A stretch of 64,000 nucleotides of DNA from Turneriella sp. (GCA_019186965.1 JABARV010000003.1:243504-307503); one strand, 5' to 3'; positions 34,910 to 42,621 are shown, numbered from the stretch's first letter. Notes: a model not told the origin generated them from the letters alone. Numbers and translations are program-made.

Positions 34910-35341
34910 TTAATCGCTTTTGCTCGGCAAGCTAATCATCCAGCCGATGCCAAATTTGTCTTTGAACGAACCAAAATAATCGCCCCACGGCATATCGGCC
35001 ATCGCCATCTCGATCGAGCCACCGGCAGACAATGCGTCAAAAAGCGCGTCGGCTTCTGGCTTCGTTTCGGGAGACAGGTTGATGTAGAAGTTGTTACCCT
35101 GAACGACTTTTTGTCCCAACGACTCAAGCGCATCGGACGCCATCAGCGCGCTGTGATTGCCAATTGGAAGAGCGATGTTCATGATCTTTTCTTCGTCGGT
35201 TTGCGAGAGCGTCACGCCGGGCATCGGCATGTCCTTGAAGCGCACGAGCGAATCGAAATCGCGCTTGAAGATCGACTTGTAGAATAGAAATACCTCTTCG
35301 GTGTTACCTGCGAAGTTGAGGTAGATGCTGTTTAGTCTCAT
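34910..35341 (-). CDS. VOC-family protein (PhnB/YjdN-like)
   Basis: A 143-residue vicinal-oxygen-chelate protein: LNSIYLNFAGNTEEVFLFYKSIFKRDF opens the first beta-alpha-beta-beta-beta module, and MADMPWGDYFGSFKDKFGIGWMISL closes the second, the PhnB signature. Such proteins are glyoxalase relatives of mostly unknown substrate. AAAGGAG lies about 10 bases before the ATG. It belongs to the SRPBCC/VOC/DoxX accessory cassette and appears intact, unlike its neighbours. Confidence 0.85.
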   Translation of the reverse strand: MRLNSIYLNFAGNTEEVFLFYKSIFKRDFDSLVRFKDMPMPGVTLSQTDEEKIMNIALPIGNHSALMASDALESLGQKVVQGNNFYINLSPETKPEADALFDALSAGGSIEMAMADMPWGDYFGSFKDKFGIGWMISLPSKSD

Positions 35342-35463
35342 TGAGGGATACTCCTTTGATTCATCAGATTTTTTGATCGATCAGGATAGATTCGCAGTCA
35401 ATCCTGTCAAACAATTTGAATAGCGGGCGTTGCACATGGATGCGGCGAGAACGACTGTGATCG

Positions 35464-35646
35464 TTGCCGCTCCTACTGCTGACTTGCATTTTTGTTGCCA
35501 GTGTGACCACCTTTACCTACATTCTCGATGTGGGCACGGCGACCTTGGTATTGGGTATTATGGGTTTAATTGCGGGTCTATATCTGTTCTCAGTGGGTCT
35601 GTCTCGGATGGTCGCACAAGAGCTACGCAAAGACAAAAAAGTCTGA
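35464..35646 (+). CDS. small two-helix membrane protein
   Basis: 60 residues with a TTG start: two hydrophobic helices (PLLLLTCIFVASVTTFTYIL; TATLVLGIMGLIAGLYLFSVGL) and a basic tail RKDKKV. No family recognised. The stop overlaps the ATG of the next small frame by one base (TGATG), which favours a real gene pair. It is on the opposite strand from the surrounding cassette. Confidence 0.45.
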   Translation: MPLLLLTCIFVASVTTFTYILDVGTATLVLGIMGLIAGLYLFSVGLSRMVAQELRKDKKV

Positions 35647-35888
35647 TGCAAGGTCGTATCCTTGTCGTCTTAGGAATCAGTATTTTTTCAGTGCTTTTGG
35701 GGTTGATGGCAACCTATCGCGAATACGAACCAGTTGTCGACTCATTGATCCGCATCATTGGAATCGTTGGCTCTCTGTTGGCTTTAGATGACCGATGCTT
35801 TCCCACTCGACTTGCAGCAAATAATTTCCCGCGGACTCGCTATGCTTGTGGAGCGAGTGCGCCATGTAACCGGGTTGCGCCGCAATAA
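35646..35888 (+). pseudogene. small membrane protein, truncated at a junction
   Basis: Starts QGRILVVLGISIFSVLLGLMATYREYEP and continues into a second hydrophobic stretch (SLIRIIGIVGSLLAL). After about codon 47 the sequence becomes antisense to the antibiotic-biosynthesis-monooxygenase remnant, giving the unrelated tail DDRCFPTRLAAN. The breakpoint is near 35785-35795. Confidence 0.45.
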
Positions 35889-35970
35889 TCGTGGCCGCCT
35901 CGGCAAAAGCGCGTTCAAATTCGGCTCCTTGTCCCGCCTTCACATGGAGCGCTGCAATTTCAGTAATCAT
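35755..35970 (-). pseudogene. antibiotic biosynthesis monooxygenase (ABM) domain, truncated
   Basis: 71 codons: ITEIAALHVKAGQGAEFERAFAEAATIIAAQPGYMAHSLHKHSE...YLLQVEWESIGHL matches the first two thirds of ABM-domain proteins. The usual ending with a conserved His and the HTVGFR...FQEW helix is missing; it is replaced from about 35790 by sequence antisense to the small membrane gene. Likely non-functional. Confidence 0.65.
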
Positions 35971-35989
35971 AAATCATCACTCTTGCGTG

Positions 35990-36150
35990 CTACTGGCGCA
36001 GAATTTTTTCCATCGCCTTGCCTTTTGCGAGCTCGTCAACGAGCTTATCTAAATAGCGAATTTTCTGCATGAGTTCGTCTTTGACGTCTTCAACGCGGAC
36101 ACCGCAGACGACGCCTTTGATATCTTTGGCTTTGGGATTGAATCGTGGTG
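35990..36150 (-). pseudogene. DUF2200-like C-terminal remnant
   Basis: About 50 codons, [48 protein letters not shown] in sense, resemble the C-terminal half of DUF2200-type proteins. The upstream half is absent: its place is taken by the palindromic repeat at 36151-36214 and then a truncated VOC gene. A deletion between the repeat and this gene is the simplest reading. Confidence 0.6.
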
Positions 36151-36564
36151 CCTCACCGCCGCGCAGGAGCGCTCCCCCTCTCCACATTGTGGAGAGGGGG
36201 CCGGGGGGTGAGGCCCGCCATCGGCCTTGAGCGCGTTCCAGTAGTAGTCGACTTCTTCCTGTGTCTCGACGCTAATCATGAACGACACGCCCCAGGTAAA
36301 TTTGAAAGCGGGCTGGTCGCCGACGTTGTAGCACGAGAACCTTTGCCCGTTCAAAATGAAATCTGCCTGCATGGGGTTCGCGCTCAAAATTTTGGATTTC
36401 TTCTTGAAGATCGCGAGGTAGTGCTTTGCGACCTCTTCGCAATTGGCGTTGAACATGATAAAGGGCGTGATCGAGTGCGCCGTGTTGCCGGTATACTGCA
36501 AGCGCGTCGTGCCGGGTTTTGATTTCGTCGCAGTTTTTTTCTGATATTGTTTTTTGGATTTCAT
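36049..36564 (-). CDS. VOC-family (PhnB-like) protein with replaced C-terminus
   Basis: Starts at the ATG overlapping the DoxX stop (ATGA), preceded by GAGAA. Residues 1-115 are a PhnB/demethylmenaquinone-methyltransferase-like VOC module: [28 protein letters not shown] and [31 protein letters not shown]. From there the frame enters the palindromic repeat and an out-of-frame part of the DUF2200 remnant, giving an unrelated tail of about 55 residues. The normal WxxDKFGVSWQI end is missing, so function is doubtful. Confidence 0.6.
   Translation of the reverse strand: MKSKKQYQKKTATKSKPGTTRLQYTGNTAHSITPFIMFNANCEEVAKHYLAIFKKKSKILSANPMQADFILNGQRFSCYNVGDQPAFKFTWGVSFMISVETQEEVDYYWNALKADGGPHPPAPSPQCGEGERSCAAVRHHDSIPKPKISKASSAVSALKTSKTNSCRKFAI
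36151..36214. repeat. G/C-rich palindromic repeat between two truncated genes
   Basis: A perfect 13-bp stem CCCCCTCTCCACA (36174-36186) pairs with 36188-36200, inside an outer pair GCCTCACC (36151-36158) and GGTGAGGC (36207-36214). Translated, one side reads [14 protein letters not shown], a string I associate with dispersed palindromes in many genomes. It joins the truncated VOC gene to the DUF2200 remnant. Confidence 0.75.
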
Positions 36565-36968
36565 GATTTTCTCAGGGGCACCAGGTTTCGCAATGCGGGA
36601 ATGCGTAAATAGAGTCCGAGCCAGATGAAAACACCTATGTAGACCGGAAACAGAATATGGCTCGCCCACGGGTTTAGAATCCGCACGTGCGCCGAAACTG
36701 CACCGCCCAAGTAACCGGTGAGCAAAATCGCGCCGAAAACTGCCGTGCGCGGAATCGCATAGAGTAGCACGCAGACGAGCAGCGTTGTTCCGAGATATGG
36801 CATGATATCCATGGGGTACGCGAGCTTTACCGCATCAGCCATCGCTTCGGGAGGCATTTTGTGCAAGAAAAACTTAATCGCCCCGTCGAAGGATAGAAAT
36901 GCAATCGCGAGGCCGCTCAGCGTCCAGCCGATGCGCAGCGCGAGTTTGGAAGGTGTGTTGTTGTTCAT
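36561..36968 (-). CDS. DoxX-like membrane protein
   Basis: 135 residues with four hydrophobic helices: WTLSGLAIAFLSFDGAIKFF, MPYLGTTLLVCVLLYAIP, AVFGAILLTGYLGGAVSAHVRI and ILFPVYIGVFIWLGLYL. Positions and the GYLGGAVSAHVR motif fit the DoxX-like family, often found beside ArsR-SRPBCC-VOC cassettes. The ATG has CAGGAGA upstream. It overlaps the VOC gene by 4 bases and is separated from the SRPBCC genes by a 160-bp palindromic element. Confidence 0.8.
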   Translation of the reverse strand: MNNNTPSKLALRIGWTLSGLAIAFLSFDGAIKFFLHKMPPEAMADAVKLAYPMDIMPYLGTTLLVCVLLYAIPRTAVFGAILLTGYLGGAVSAHVRILNPWASHILFPVYIGVFIWLGLYLRIPALRNLVPLRKS

Positions 36969-37006
36969 GTGTATCTCCTGTTTTGGTTAATGACGAATCC
37001 GATTTC

Positions 37007-37166
37007 GAACCACCGAGTACACGGAGGGCACAGAGGTTGGATAAGAGATTGCGGTAGCATTTTTTGCCGTAAGATGCGCATGGCTTGCGACGTTGGCGCC
37101 AAAGGATTCTCGTACGTTATCTTTGCTCATTCTTGCCTCTGTGCTCTCAGTGCCCTCAGTGGTTCA
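37007..37166. repeat. 160-bp inverted repeat of the CCACAGAGG family (intermediate form)
   Basis: Arms 37007-37036 and 37135-37166 are imperfect inverted copies of the same sequence found at 6607-6693 and 38195-38634. The centre of about 100 bases has no open frame of note. It lies between the DoxX and SRPBCC genes of one presumed operon. Confidence 0.85.
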
Positions 37167-37177
37167 CCTTTCTTTTC

Positions 37178-37663
37178 TCAATTCTGTCTATTCAACAACA
37201 AGGCCGCCAGCGCGTCGAGTGTTGCCGTCAAGCCTTCTTTGAAGCCCATCTCGATAATCTTCTCGATGTCCGCGAGCGAGCGGGCGGTGATGCGGATTTC
37301 TACCGTGCTAGACGTACCACGACTTGCGAAATCCAAATTCCAATGCATCGTCGGCAGATCCGAATTGATGACGCCCTCCTTGTCAGAAAAAGCATCGTCG
37401 AATTGAAAATTCGTCTTCGGTGAAATCGCGGTGAATACCTGCACGGCCCAATGCTCTTCGCCTTCCGGGCCGACCATCGCGTAGATGCGTTTGCCGCCGA
37501 CTGTGAAATCCATTTGCGTGGTCTTGGATTTCCACGGCGCGGGAGCCCACCACGCATCGAGGCCTTCTTTCGTGGTGAAGGCTGTCCAGAGGTTGTCTTG
37601 GCTCGCCTCGAATTCTCTACTGACGTGGATTGTGTTCTTGTCTTTGTCTATTTCAAATTTCAT
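37178..37663 (-). CDS. SRPBCC / AHSA1-like protein
   Basis: 161 residues with the AHSA1-type START fold: HVSREFEASQDNLWTAFTTKEGLDAWWAPAPWKSK at the N-terminus and a long C-terminal helix GFKEGLTATLDALAALL. These hydrophobic-pocket proteins typically accompany ArsR regulators and DoxX/VOC genes; ligands are unknown. AAGGAG precedes the ATG. It looks complete. Confidence 0.82.
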   Translation of the reverse strand: MKFEIDKDKNTIHVSREFEASQDNLWTAFTTKEGLDAWWAPAPWKSKTTQMDFTVGGKRIYAMVGPEGEEHWAVQVFTAISPKTNFQFDDAFSDKEGVINSDLPTMHWNLDFASRGTSSTVEIRITARSLADIEKIIEMGFKEGLTATLDALAALLLNRQN

Positions 37664-37708
37664 AAAATCTCCTTACATCAAAAATTTTATTGTCCCTTGC
37701 GCTGCACA

Positions 37709-38128
37709 TCATGCGGACTTGCCTTCGACGTATTTCTTGAAATTATCCAAAATTGCCTGCCAGCCGCCCTTTTGCAATTCAACTGAATTTTCTGTTTCGG
37801 CGTCGAATGTCGTTTCAACCCGCGTCGCACTGCCGTTCGCTTGAAAAGTCGTCGTTGCTTTGCGGCCATCTGTCATGGTGTAGGTCAGTTCTTTATTTGC
37901 ATCAACGATGTCGTATACTGCCTCGAACTCAAACCCGAAACTTTTGTCTTTGGCTTCCATGCGCACCGCATACTTGCCGCCAACCTTGAGATCATTCTTC
38001 GCCCATGGGCATTGCCAATCGTCAGAGGCAAAGTTCCATTTTGTGATATGGTCGGGCGCGGTGTAACGCTCCCAAACTTTTTCTACCGGTGCATTGACGG
38101 TTGCACTCACCGTGATTCTTGTTGTCAT
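37709..38128 (-). CDS. SRPBCC / AHSA1-like protein
   Basis: 139 residues: ITVSATVNAPVEKVWERYTAPDHITKWNFASDDWQCPWA and ETENSVELQKGGWQAILDNFKKYVEGK, the standard AHSA1 opening and closing helix. GAAGGAG is upstream of the ATG. It lies 45 bases upstream of the second SRPBCC gene. The two are homologous in fold but quite divergent, so not a recent duplication. Confidence 0.85.
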   Translation of the reverse strand: MTTRITVSATVNAPVEKVWERYTAPDHITKWNFASDDWQCPWAKNDLKVGGKYAVRMEAKDKSFGFEFEAVYDIVDANKELTYTMTDGRKATTTFQANGSATRVETTFDAETENSVELQKGGWQAILDNFKKYVEGKSA

Positions 38129-38194
38129 GTTTTCTCCTTCGTAACTGTTTCTACGTTTTAACTCTGTGGTCTCTGTCCCATTTTAAATACCTTT

Positions 38195-38634
38195 GAACCA
38201 CTGAGGGCACGGAGAGCACTGAGGTTTACAGAACATAGCGCTTTACTCCCGACGACAATTTTGTGACGTTAAAGTTTATCAGTAGGCCCTTGCGAAATTG
38301 TCCCAGCTTCATGTATGTCAGTAGTTGCGCAGCAAAAATCGGTTCGATAACCCTTGCGGCTTTCAATTCAACGACGACGACACCTTCAATGAGTAAATCG
38401 ATGCGGAATTCACCTACAGAATGATCTTTGTAAATTGCGGGAAGGCGTTTTTGTTGCTCAAAGCCAACTCCTTGTTTGGTTAGCTCCACAACCATCGCGT
38501 TCTCATAGACGGACTCTAACAATCCGGGTCCCAAGAGCCGATGCACCTCAATCGCACACCCTATGATCTTTTCTGTGAGCAAGTCATTTGGTACTTTAGC
38601 CTCTGTGCTCTCTGTGTCCTCAGTGGTTTTCACC
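38195..38634. mobile_element. inverted-repeat unit carrying a GxxExxY gene (440 bp)
   Basis: Arms 38195-38224 and 38600-38634 are about 27-bp inverted copies (CCACTGAGGnCACnGAGAGCACnGAGG). They enclose one gene, whose first residues MKTTEDTESTEAK are encoded by the arm itself. Arm-like sequence also occurs at 38162-38178, suggesting nested insertion. Empty copies occur at 6607-6693 and 37007-37166. No transposase is present, so movement would need help in trans. Confidence 0.7.
38226..38633 (-). CDS. GxxExxY protein (PD-(D/E)XK-like)
   Basis: 135 residues: AIEVHRLLGPGLLESVYENAM carries the GxxExxY signature, and EFRIDLLIEGVVVVELKAA the D...ExK nuclease-like core. Family function is unproven. 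The N-terminus is encoded by the terminal repeat. The start is GTG, overlapping the arsR stop (GTGA), so insertion of the element has coupled its translation to arsR. The element cuts the cassette between arsR and the SRPBCC genes. Confidence 0.88.
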   Translation of the reverse strand: MKTTEDTESTEAKVPNDLLTEKIIGCAIEVHRLLGPGLLESVYENAMVVELTKQGVGFEQQKRLPAIYKDHSVGEFRIDLLIEGVVVVELKAARVIEPIFAAQLLTYMKLGQFRKGLLINFNVTKLSSGVKRYVL

Positions 38635-38986
38635 TCTTCTCCTGTTGCAACCGCTTCAAATACACTTCCAACCTATCGAGCCGATCTTCCCAAAACATAC
38701 GATACTTTTCCAAAAACGCATTCGCCTCTTGCAATCGCTGCGCCTCGATGCGGCAACGCCGCCACTGCGCCTCTTTTTCGCGCGTGATGAGTCCAGCCTT
38801 TTCAAGCACCTTGATGTGCTTCGAGATCGCGGGCGCGCTGAGATTAAACGGCGAGCCGAGTTCTGTTACCGTCGCCGTGCCCTCGCTTAAGCGCATGAGC
38901 ATCGCGCGCCGCGTCGGGTCGGCGAGCGCTGCAAAGGTCAAGCTCAGGTGGTCGCTCGTCGCCGTCGTGTGCGTTCGGTGCGTCAT
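38630..38986 (-). CDS. ArsR-family transcriptional regulator
   Basis: 118-residue winged-helix protein: FAALADPTRRAMLMRLSEGTATVTELGSPFNLSAPAISKHIKVLEKAGLI is the ArsR/SmtB DNA-binding domain. No metal-binding cysteine motif is seen, as expected for the SRPBCC-associated subgroup. The ATG follows the DHFR-like stop without a gap. It probably autoregulates the cassette. Confidence 0.9.
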   Translation of the reverse strand: MTHRTHTTATSDHLSLTFAALADPTRRAMLMRLSEGTATVTELGSPFNLSAPAISKHIKVLEKAGLITREKEAQWRRCRIEAQRLQEANAFLEKYRMFWEDRLDRLEVYLKRLQQEKR

Positions 38987-39637
38987 TTACGATTTTTTGA
39001 GTACGACGTGCAGCGCGCTCTCGCCCTGCGTGTGCTCCACGTAGGTAAATCCCAATTTTGTAAGGTTGATGCCTGCGAGCAGATTCTCGCCTTCGCCCAA
39101 AAAGACGGGCGCATACGCAAGATGCATTTCGTCGACGAGAGCCTTCTGTAAATATTGCCGCACGGTCTGCGCTCCTCCACCAATGCGGATATCCTTACCT
39201 TGCGCCGCTGTCTTCGCTTTTTCGAGTGCGGCTTCGATGCCTTCGGTGACAAAATAAAACGTCGTGCCGCCTTGCATCTCTAAAGGCTTACGCGCATGGT
39301 GCGTCAAAACAAAAACCGGCACATGGTAAGGTGGATTTTCTCCCCACCAACCGCGCCAGGATTCATCAGGCCACGTTCCGCGAATCGGGCCAAACATATT
39401 GCGGCCTAAAATCCACGCGCCGACATTTTCAAAGGATTTCTCGGCAAACGAGTTATCTATGCCCGTTGTACCGTTGTCGCTGCCGTCCCCATGCATTTTT
39501 TGGAAGAATCGGGTCGGAAAAACCCAATTCATAATTTCTCCACCGCGCTCGCCGAGTGGATTTTCGAGACTCTGCTTGGGGCCCGCTGAAAAGCCGTCGA
39601 GGGAAACGGAAAACGCGGCTATTTTTACTTTCTGCAT
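38987..39637 (-). CDS. dihydrofolate reductase / RibD C-domain family protein
   Basis: 216 residues: KIAAFSVSLDGFSAGPKQSLENPLG, GAWILGRNMFG, VPVFVLTHHARKPLEM, IRIGGGAQTVRQYLQKALVDEMHLAYAPVFLGEGENLL are typical of the DHFR-like reductase family (YyaP/RibD C-terminal). These bind NADPH; their substrates are mostly unknown. It is first gene of the minus-strand cassette, divergent from Fic across an intergenic region with palindromic operator-like sites. Confidence 0.87.
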   Translation of the reverse strand: MQKVKIAAFSVSLDGFSAGPKQSLENPLGERGGEIMNWVFPTRFFQKMHGDGSDNGTTGIDNSFAEKSFENVGAWILGRNMFGPIRGTWPDESWRGWWGENPPYHVPVFVLTHHARKPLEMQGGTTFYFVTEGIEAALEKAKTAAQGKDIRIGGGAQTVRQYLQKALVDEMHLAYAPVFLGEGENLLAGINLTKLGFTYVEHTQGESALHVVLKKS

Positions 39638-39714
39638 GATGTACCTATCGGTTAATTAACTTATTGGTAAAATACAGAACTCCGTAGAGATCGGCAAAAA
39701 AAATGCAATTTTGT

Positions 39715-39848
39715 AATTCACGGATTTGCATATAATTTCGTGAATTTAACGTGGCACTTTACGCAATTTTTGTATTATTAGTGATAAATAGTGAAAATAC
39801 GGATTCTGTACGGTGTATTCACGAAAATTGTTGACATATTCGTGAATA
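39715..39848. promoter_or_regulatory. divergent promoter region with four ATTCACG half-sites
   Basis: Two inverted repeats share one motif: ATTCACG (39716-39722) with CGTGAAT (39739-39745), and TATTCACGAA (39816-39825) with TTCGTGAATA (39839-39848). A TTGACA box (39831-39836) lies between the arms of the second and a TATAAT (39731-39736) between the arms of the first. The arrangement suggests one regulator controlling the divergent DHFR-like and Fic genes. Confidence 0.55.
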
Positions 39849-39863
39849 TATCGATTCTCGCCC

Positions 39864-40745
39864 ATGGATTCCATGGATGCTGCATTGGCAGAAGTGAACG
39901 CCTTGCGTGCGAAATTTCACGCTGTCGCCGATGGCAAAGATGCGCTCCTCCGGGTTATCGCCGAAGCCGAGGTGCCCGAGCAGGTTTACAACTCGAACGC
40001 GATCGAAAACAGCACGCTGTCGTTCGACGAAACAGACAAGATTCTACGCCGCATCGACCTCGACCGCTTCATCACCGAGCGCGAAATGTTCGAGGCGCGC
40101 AATCTCGCGCGTGTTGTCGAGTACATCCACACCAAGGCGATCGAGGCGGAGCTCGATTTGGATGTCATGCTGCTTTTGCACAAAATGCTGCTCTCGAATA
40201 TCCGCGACGACGTGGCAGGCCGCTTTCGCGTCGAAAAAGAATGGGTGCGCGTGGGTAGCCATATTGCTCCCGACCCGCGCGAGGTTGTCGAACGCTTAGG
40301 GCGCATGCTTGCCGAACTGCGCGGCCAGATCGGCGCGGGGATCATCCGCCGCATCGCGAAGCTACACGTCACTTTCGAACATATTCATCCATTCGTCGAC
40401 GGCAATGGCCGCATCGGGCGCGTGCTCAATAACTTTGTGCTGATCCGCGAGGGCTATGTGCCGATCAATATCAAGTTCGTCGACCGCGATAAATACTACG
40501 ACGCGCTACGCGAATTCGACTCGAAGGGAACGACGAAGCGCATGCAGAAGATTGTCGAACTCGCGCTCAAGAACAGCTACCACAAGCGGCTAACCTACCT
40601 CGAAGGTGGCGGCATCGTACGGCTCGCCCAATATGCGAAGAAGCATCGGCTCTCGCACTCGAACCTCATCAACAAGGCGCACCGGCAGACGATACCGGCG
40701 TTTCTGGAAAAGGGTGTGTGGATGATTGGGGATAAAAAGGCGTAG
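39864..40745 (+). CDS. Fic-domain protein (putative AMPylator), class II
   Basis: 293 residues. The Fic core motif HPFVDGNGRIGR is at 175-186, with the catalytic His and ATP-phosphate Asn/Arg intact. The inhibitory helix motif S-x3-E-N (SNAIEN, 44-49) is N-terminal, placing it in class II (self-inhibited). The C-terminal 70 residues (LTYLEGGGIVRLAQYAKK...LINKAHRQTIPAFLEKGVWMIG) form a possible winged helix. Such proteins often bind DNA, and the palindromes upstream are candidate operators. The start lacks a clear ribosome site; a second ATG is at 39873. Confidence 0.9.
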   Translation: MDSMDAALAEVNALRAKFHAVADGKDALLRVIAEAEVPEQVYNSNAIENSTLSFDETDKILRRIDLDRFITEREMFEARNLARVVEYIHTKAIEAELDLDVMLLLHKMLLSNIRDDVAGRFRVEKEWVRVGSHIAPDPREVVERLGRMLAELRGQIGAGIIRRIAKLHVTFEHIHPFVDGNGRIGRVLNNFVLIREGYVPINIKFVDRDKYYDALREFDSKGTTKRMQKIVELALKNSYHKRLTYLEGGGIVRLAQYAKKHRLSHSNLINKAHRQTIPAFLEKGVWMIGDKKA

Positions 40746-40813
40746 CCCCACCTGCTTAAAACACTTCAAAAAAGTGTAACATACCTCTCCGGGGTTTAGA
40801 GAAGCAGGTAAGT
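40746..40813. repeat. nested hairpin after fic
   Basis: ACCTGCTT near 40749 and AAGCAGGT near 40803 can pair, enclosing an inner ACACTT/AAGTGT hairpin. It follows the fic stop closely. It could act as a 3' end structure; there is no T run, so intrinsic termination is doubtful. Confidence 0.4.
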
Positions 40814-40856
40814 TATATCTATTGACAACCGCCGTGAAATTATACATATAGTCCAC

Positions 40857-41450
40857 ATGCAACTCACCCGCGCATTAAAGCAACTATCGCCGGTATTGTT
40901 ATTACTTCCGTCTTTAACGTTGATCACTTCAATGATTATGGCCAAGAGTATTCGTACGGGGCGGGGAAGTAAGCAATCTCCCATAGTCAATATGGCCGGA
41001 AGGGGAGATCTCAAAACCGTACAGTTTTATTTGAAATCCGGAACACCGGTCGACGATACGGACGCTCTGGGTCGTACGGCATTGCTGAGCGCAACCGATG
41101 GTGGGCATATGCATGTGGTAACCTACTTATTGGATAACAAGGCAAACGTCAATGTCCTCAGCGAAAAGCTTGGTACGCCGCTACATGTGGCGGCTTTTCG
41201 GGGTCACCTCGAGATTGCCAAAATTCTGATAGCGCACGGTGCTGACCTGAATCGGCTCAACAAGCGCGGCGGGACAGCTCTTCATACGGCTGTTGAATAT
41301 GGTCAGAAAGATATCATAAAATTGCTGATAGAGGCAAAAGCCGATTTGAATATTAAAAACAAAAAAGGCCAGACTCCGCTTGCTCTGGCTCTTACGAAAA
41401 ATGATTCTAAAATGTCCGAGTTGTTAAAAAAGGCAGGCGCAAAGGAGTAG
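40857..41450 (+). CDS. ankyrin-repeat protein with N-terminal membrane/signal segment
   Basis: 197 residues. A hydrophobic N-terminus (LSPVLLLLPSLTLITSMIM) is followed by about four ankyrin repeats: GRTALLSATDGGHMHVVTYLLDNKANVN, GTPLHVAAFRGHLEIAKILIAHGADLN, GTALHTAVEYGQKDIIKLLIEAKADLN, GQTPLALALTKNDSKMSELLKKAGA. It is a protein-binding scaffold, probably periplasmic or membrane-attached. Partner unknown. Confidence 0.85.
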   Translation: MQLTRALKQLSPVLLLLPSLTLITSMIMAKSIRTGRGSKQSPIVNMAGRGDLKTVQFYLKSGTPVDDTDALGRTALLSATDGGHMHVVTYLLDNKANVNVLSEKLGTPLHVAAFRGHLEIAKILIAHGADLNRLNKRGGTALHTAVEYGQKDIIKLLIEAKADLNIKNKKGQTPLALALTKNDSKMSELLKKAGAKE

Positions 41451-41533
41451 CACCCATGGTTCATTGTGGACCATTTCAGCCGTGCTATACCGAAATGTTT
41501 GTAAACCGGTTTTAATCCGGGATGGTTGCCTAA

Positions 41534-41693
41534 CAGGGTGTTGAAAAATGCCGTGCTCGCCGCAGACGCTCGCCGAGTCGAGTCAGCGACCGGGGTTGCC
41601 CTTAGCAACCCCTCGCAAAACGGCCATAAATGGCCTGTCTGCGGCTGTGCTCGACTCAACACCCTGCTATATGGGCTGTTTTTCAACAGCCTG
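41534..41693. mobile_element. 160-bp MITE-like element with 4-bp direct repeats
   Basis: The ends CAGGGTGTTGAAAAA (41534-41548) and TTTTTCAACAGCCTG (41679-41693) are 15-bp inverted repeats with one mismatch, and CTAA directly flanks both sides as a likely target duplication. Internal hairpins include GGGGTTGC/GCAACCCC. It encodes nothing of note. CAGGCTGTTGAAAAA-type ends are familiar from insertion sequences, so it is probably a non-autonomous derivative. Confidence 0.7.
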
Positions 41694-41933
41694 CTAATGC
41701 CATCCTGTCGCGTAACCTTTGTCAGCGCTCTGCCCTCGCAGACGCCATTTAGAACCAGCAACATTGCCATTGCCCTGGCTCGGACAGCTCCGCATCCCTT
41801 GAAATAATGAAAATTGCGCTTTCCCTATAGAAGTATCGGAAAAGTATTATGTCACATTACAATTTTTCTAAAAATCTGTCCGACCTTGCCGCCGAGGGTA
41901 AGATAATATAATTTACAACCTGTGCAAGCAGTC

Positions 41934-42617
41934 ATGGCTAACCTGTTTCGCTTGAAGAACATCGCTTGGGAAAATATTCTGCTCGATGCAGCGGTAATAC
42001 TCGTTTTTCAGTTCGGCTATCAGCATATCGAAGCATGGATGTTGCCGCGTACTGTCGAATATTTCTGGTATATCGAACCTTTCCAACTTTATCTGTTTGC
42101 AGTCATGGTTGCCCGCTACGTTTACGGCGACGCAAGCCACGGCCCGATCGGCGAAGATAAAGCCCCCGACAGAATTCCGAAGCCGGGTTATGCATTTATC
42201 GGCCTCGGCGGGCTGTGGCTGATGTTTGCTGGCTTTCAGCAGAAACGCTCCGAGAATTGGCTTGCAATCATTCTCATCTTCGGCCATTTCATCGCGGCTG
42301 CATTCGCAGCACTCTATGGCAGCCGGCTCGCGAATCTTTACCATCGCATGCACCTGAGGTCTTTCGCTGTCAAGGCGTTGACCACAGTGCAAGTTGTTAT
42401 CGGCTTTATTGTGCTTGAAGTCTGCTTCGCCGCGATTATCGAGAATGCCGGCGGCGGTAACAAGGGGCTCGCCTTTCGCATGGGGTTCTTTATCTGGGGT
42501 CTCGCTTCGTTCGTGCCTCTACGTATCTTTTTGATGGTGCAACCGCCCTTTCATCCGCTCGAGATCGTCACCGCTTTGGCAGCGTACACACGGCTCTTCA
42601 TGACGGCACTGGCGTAG
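41934..42617 (+). CDS. integral membrane protein of unknown function
   Basis: About 227 residues with six hydrophobic segments, including NILLDAAVILVFQFGYQHI, FQLYLFAVMVARYVYG, GYAFIGLGGLWLMFAGF, WLAIILIFGHFIAAAFAALYG, TTVQVVIGFIVLEVCFAAII and GFFIWGLASFVPLRIFLMV. No family recognised. The ATG at 41934 is preferred; a GTG at 41922 is possible. The long antisense frame over the first two thirds is rejected. The 240 bases before it show nothing recognisable. Confidence 0.7.
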   Translation: MANLFRLKNIAWENILLDAAVILVFQFGYQHIEAWMLPRTVEYFWYIEPFQLYLFAVMVARYVYGDASHGPIGEDKAPDRIPKPGYAFIGLGGLWLMFAGFQQKRSENWLAIILIFGHFIAAAFAALYGSRLANLYHRMHLRSFAVKALTTVQVVIGFIVLEVCFAAIIENAGGGNKGLAFRMGFFIWGLASFVPLRIFLMVQPPFHPLEIVTALAAYTRLFMTALA

Positions 42618-42621
42618 CGGG

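Noticed and set aside
41913..42392. 159-codon minus-strand gene
   Set aside because: Antisense to a well-supported six-helix membrane protein; its composition is typical of a shadow frame.
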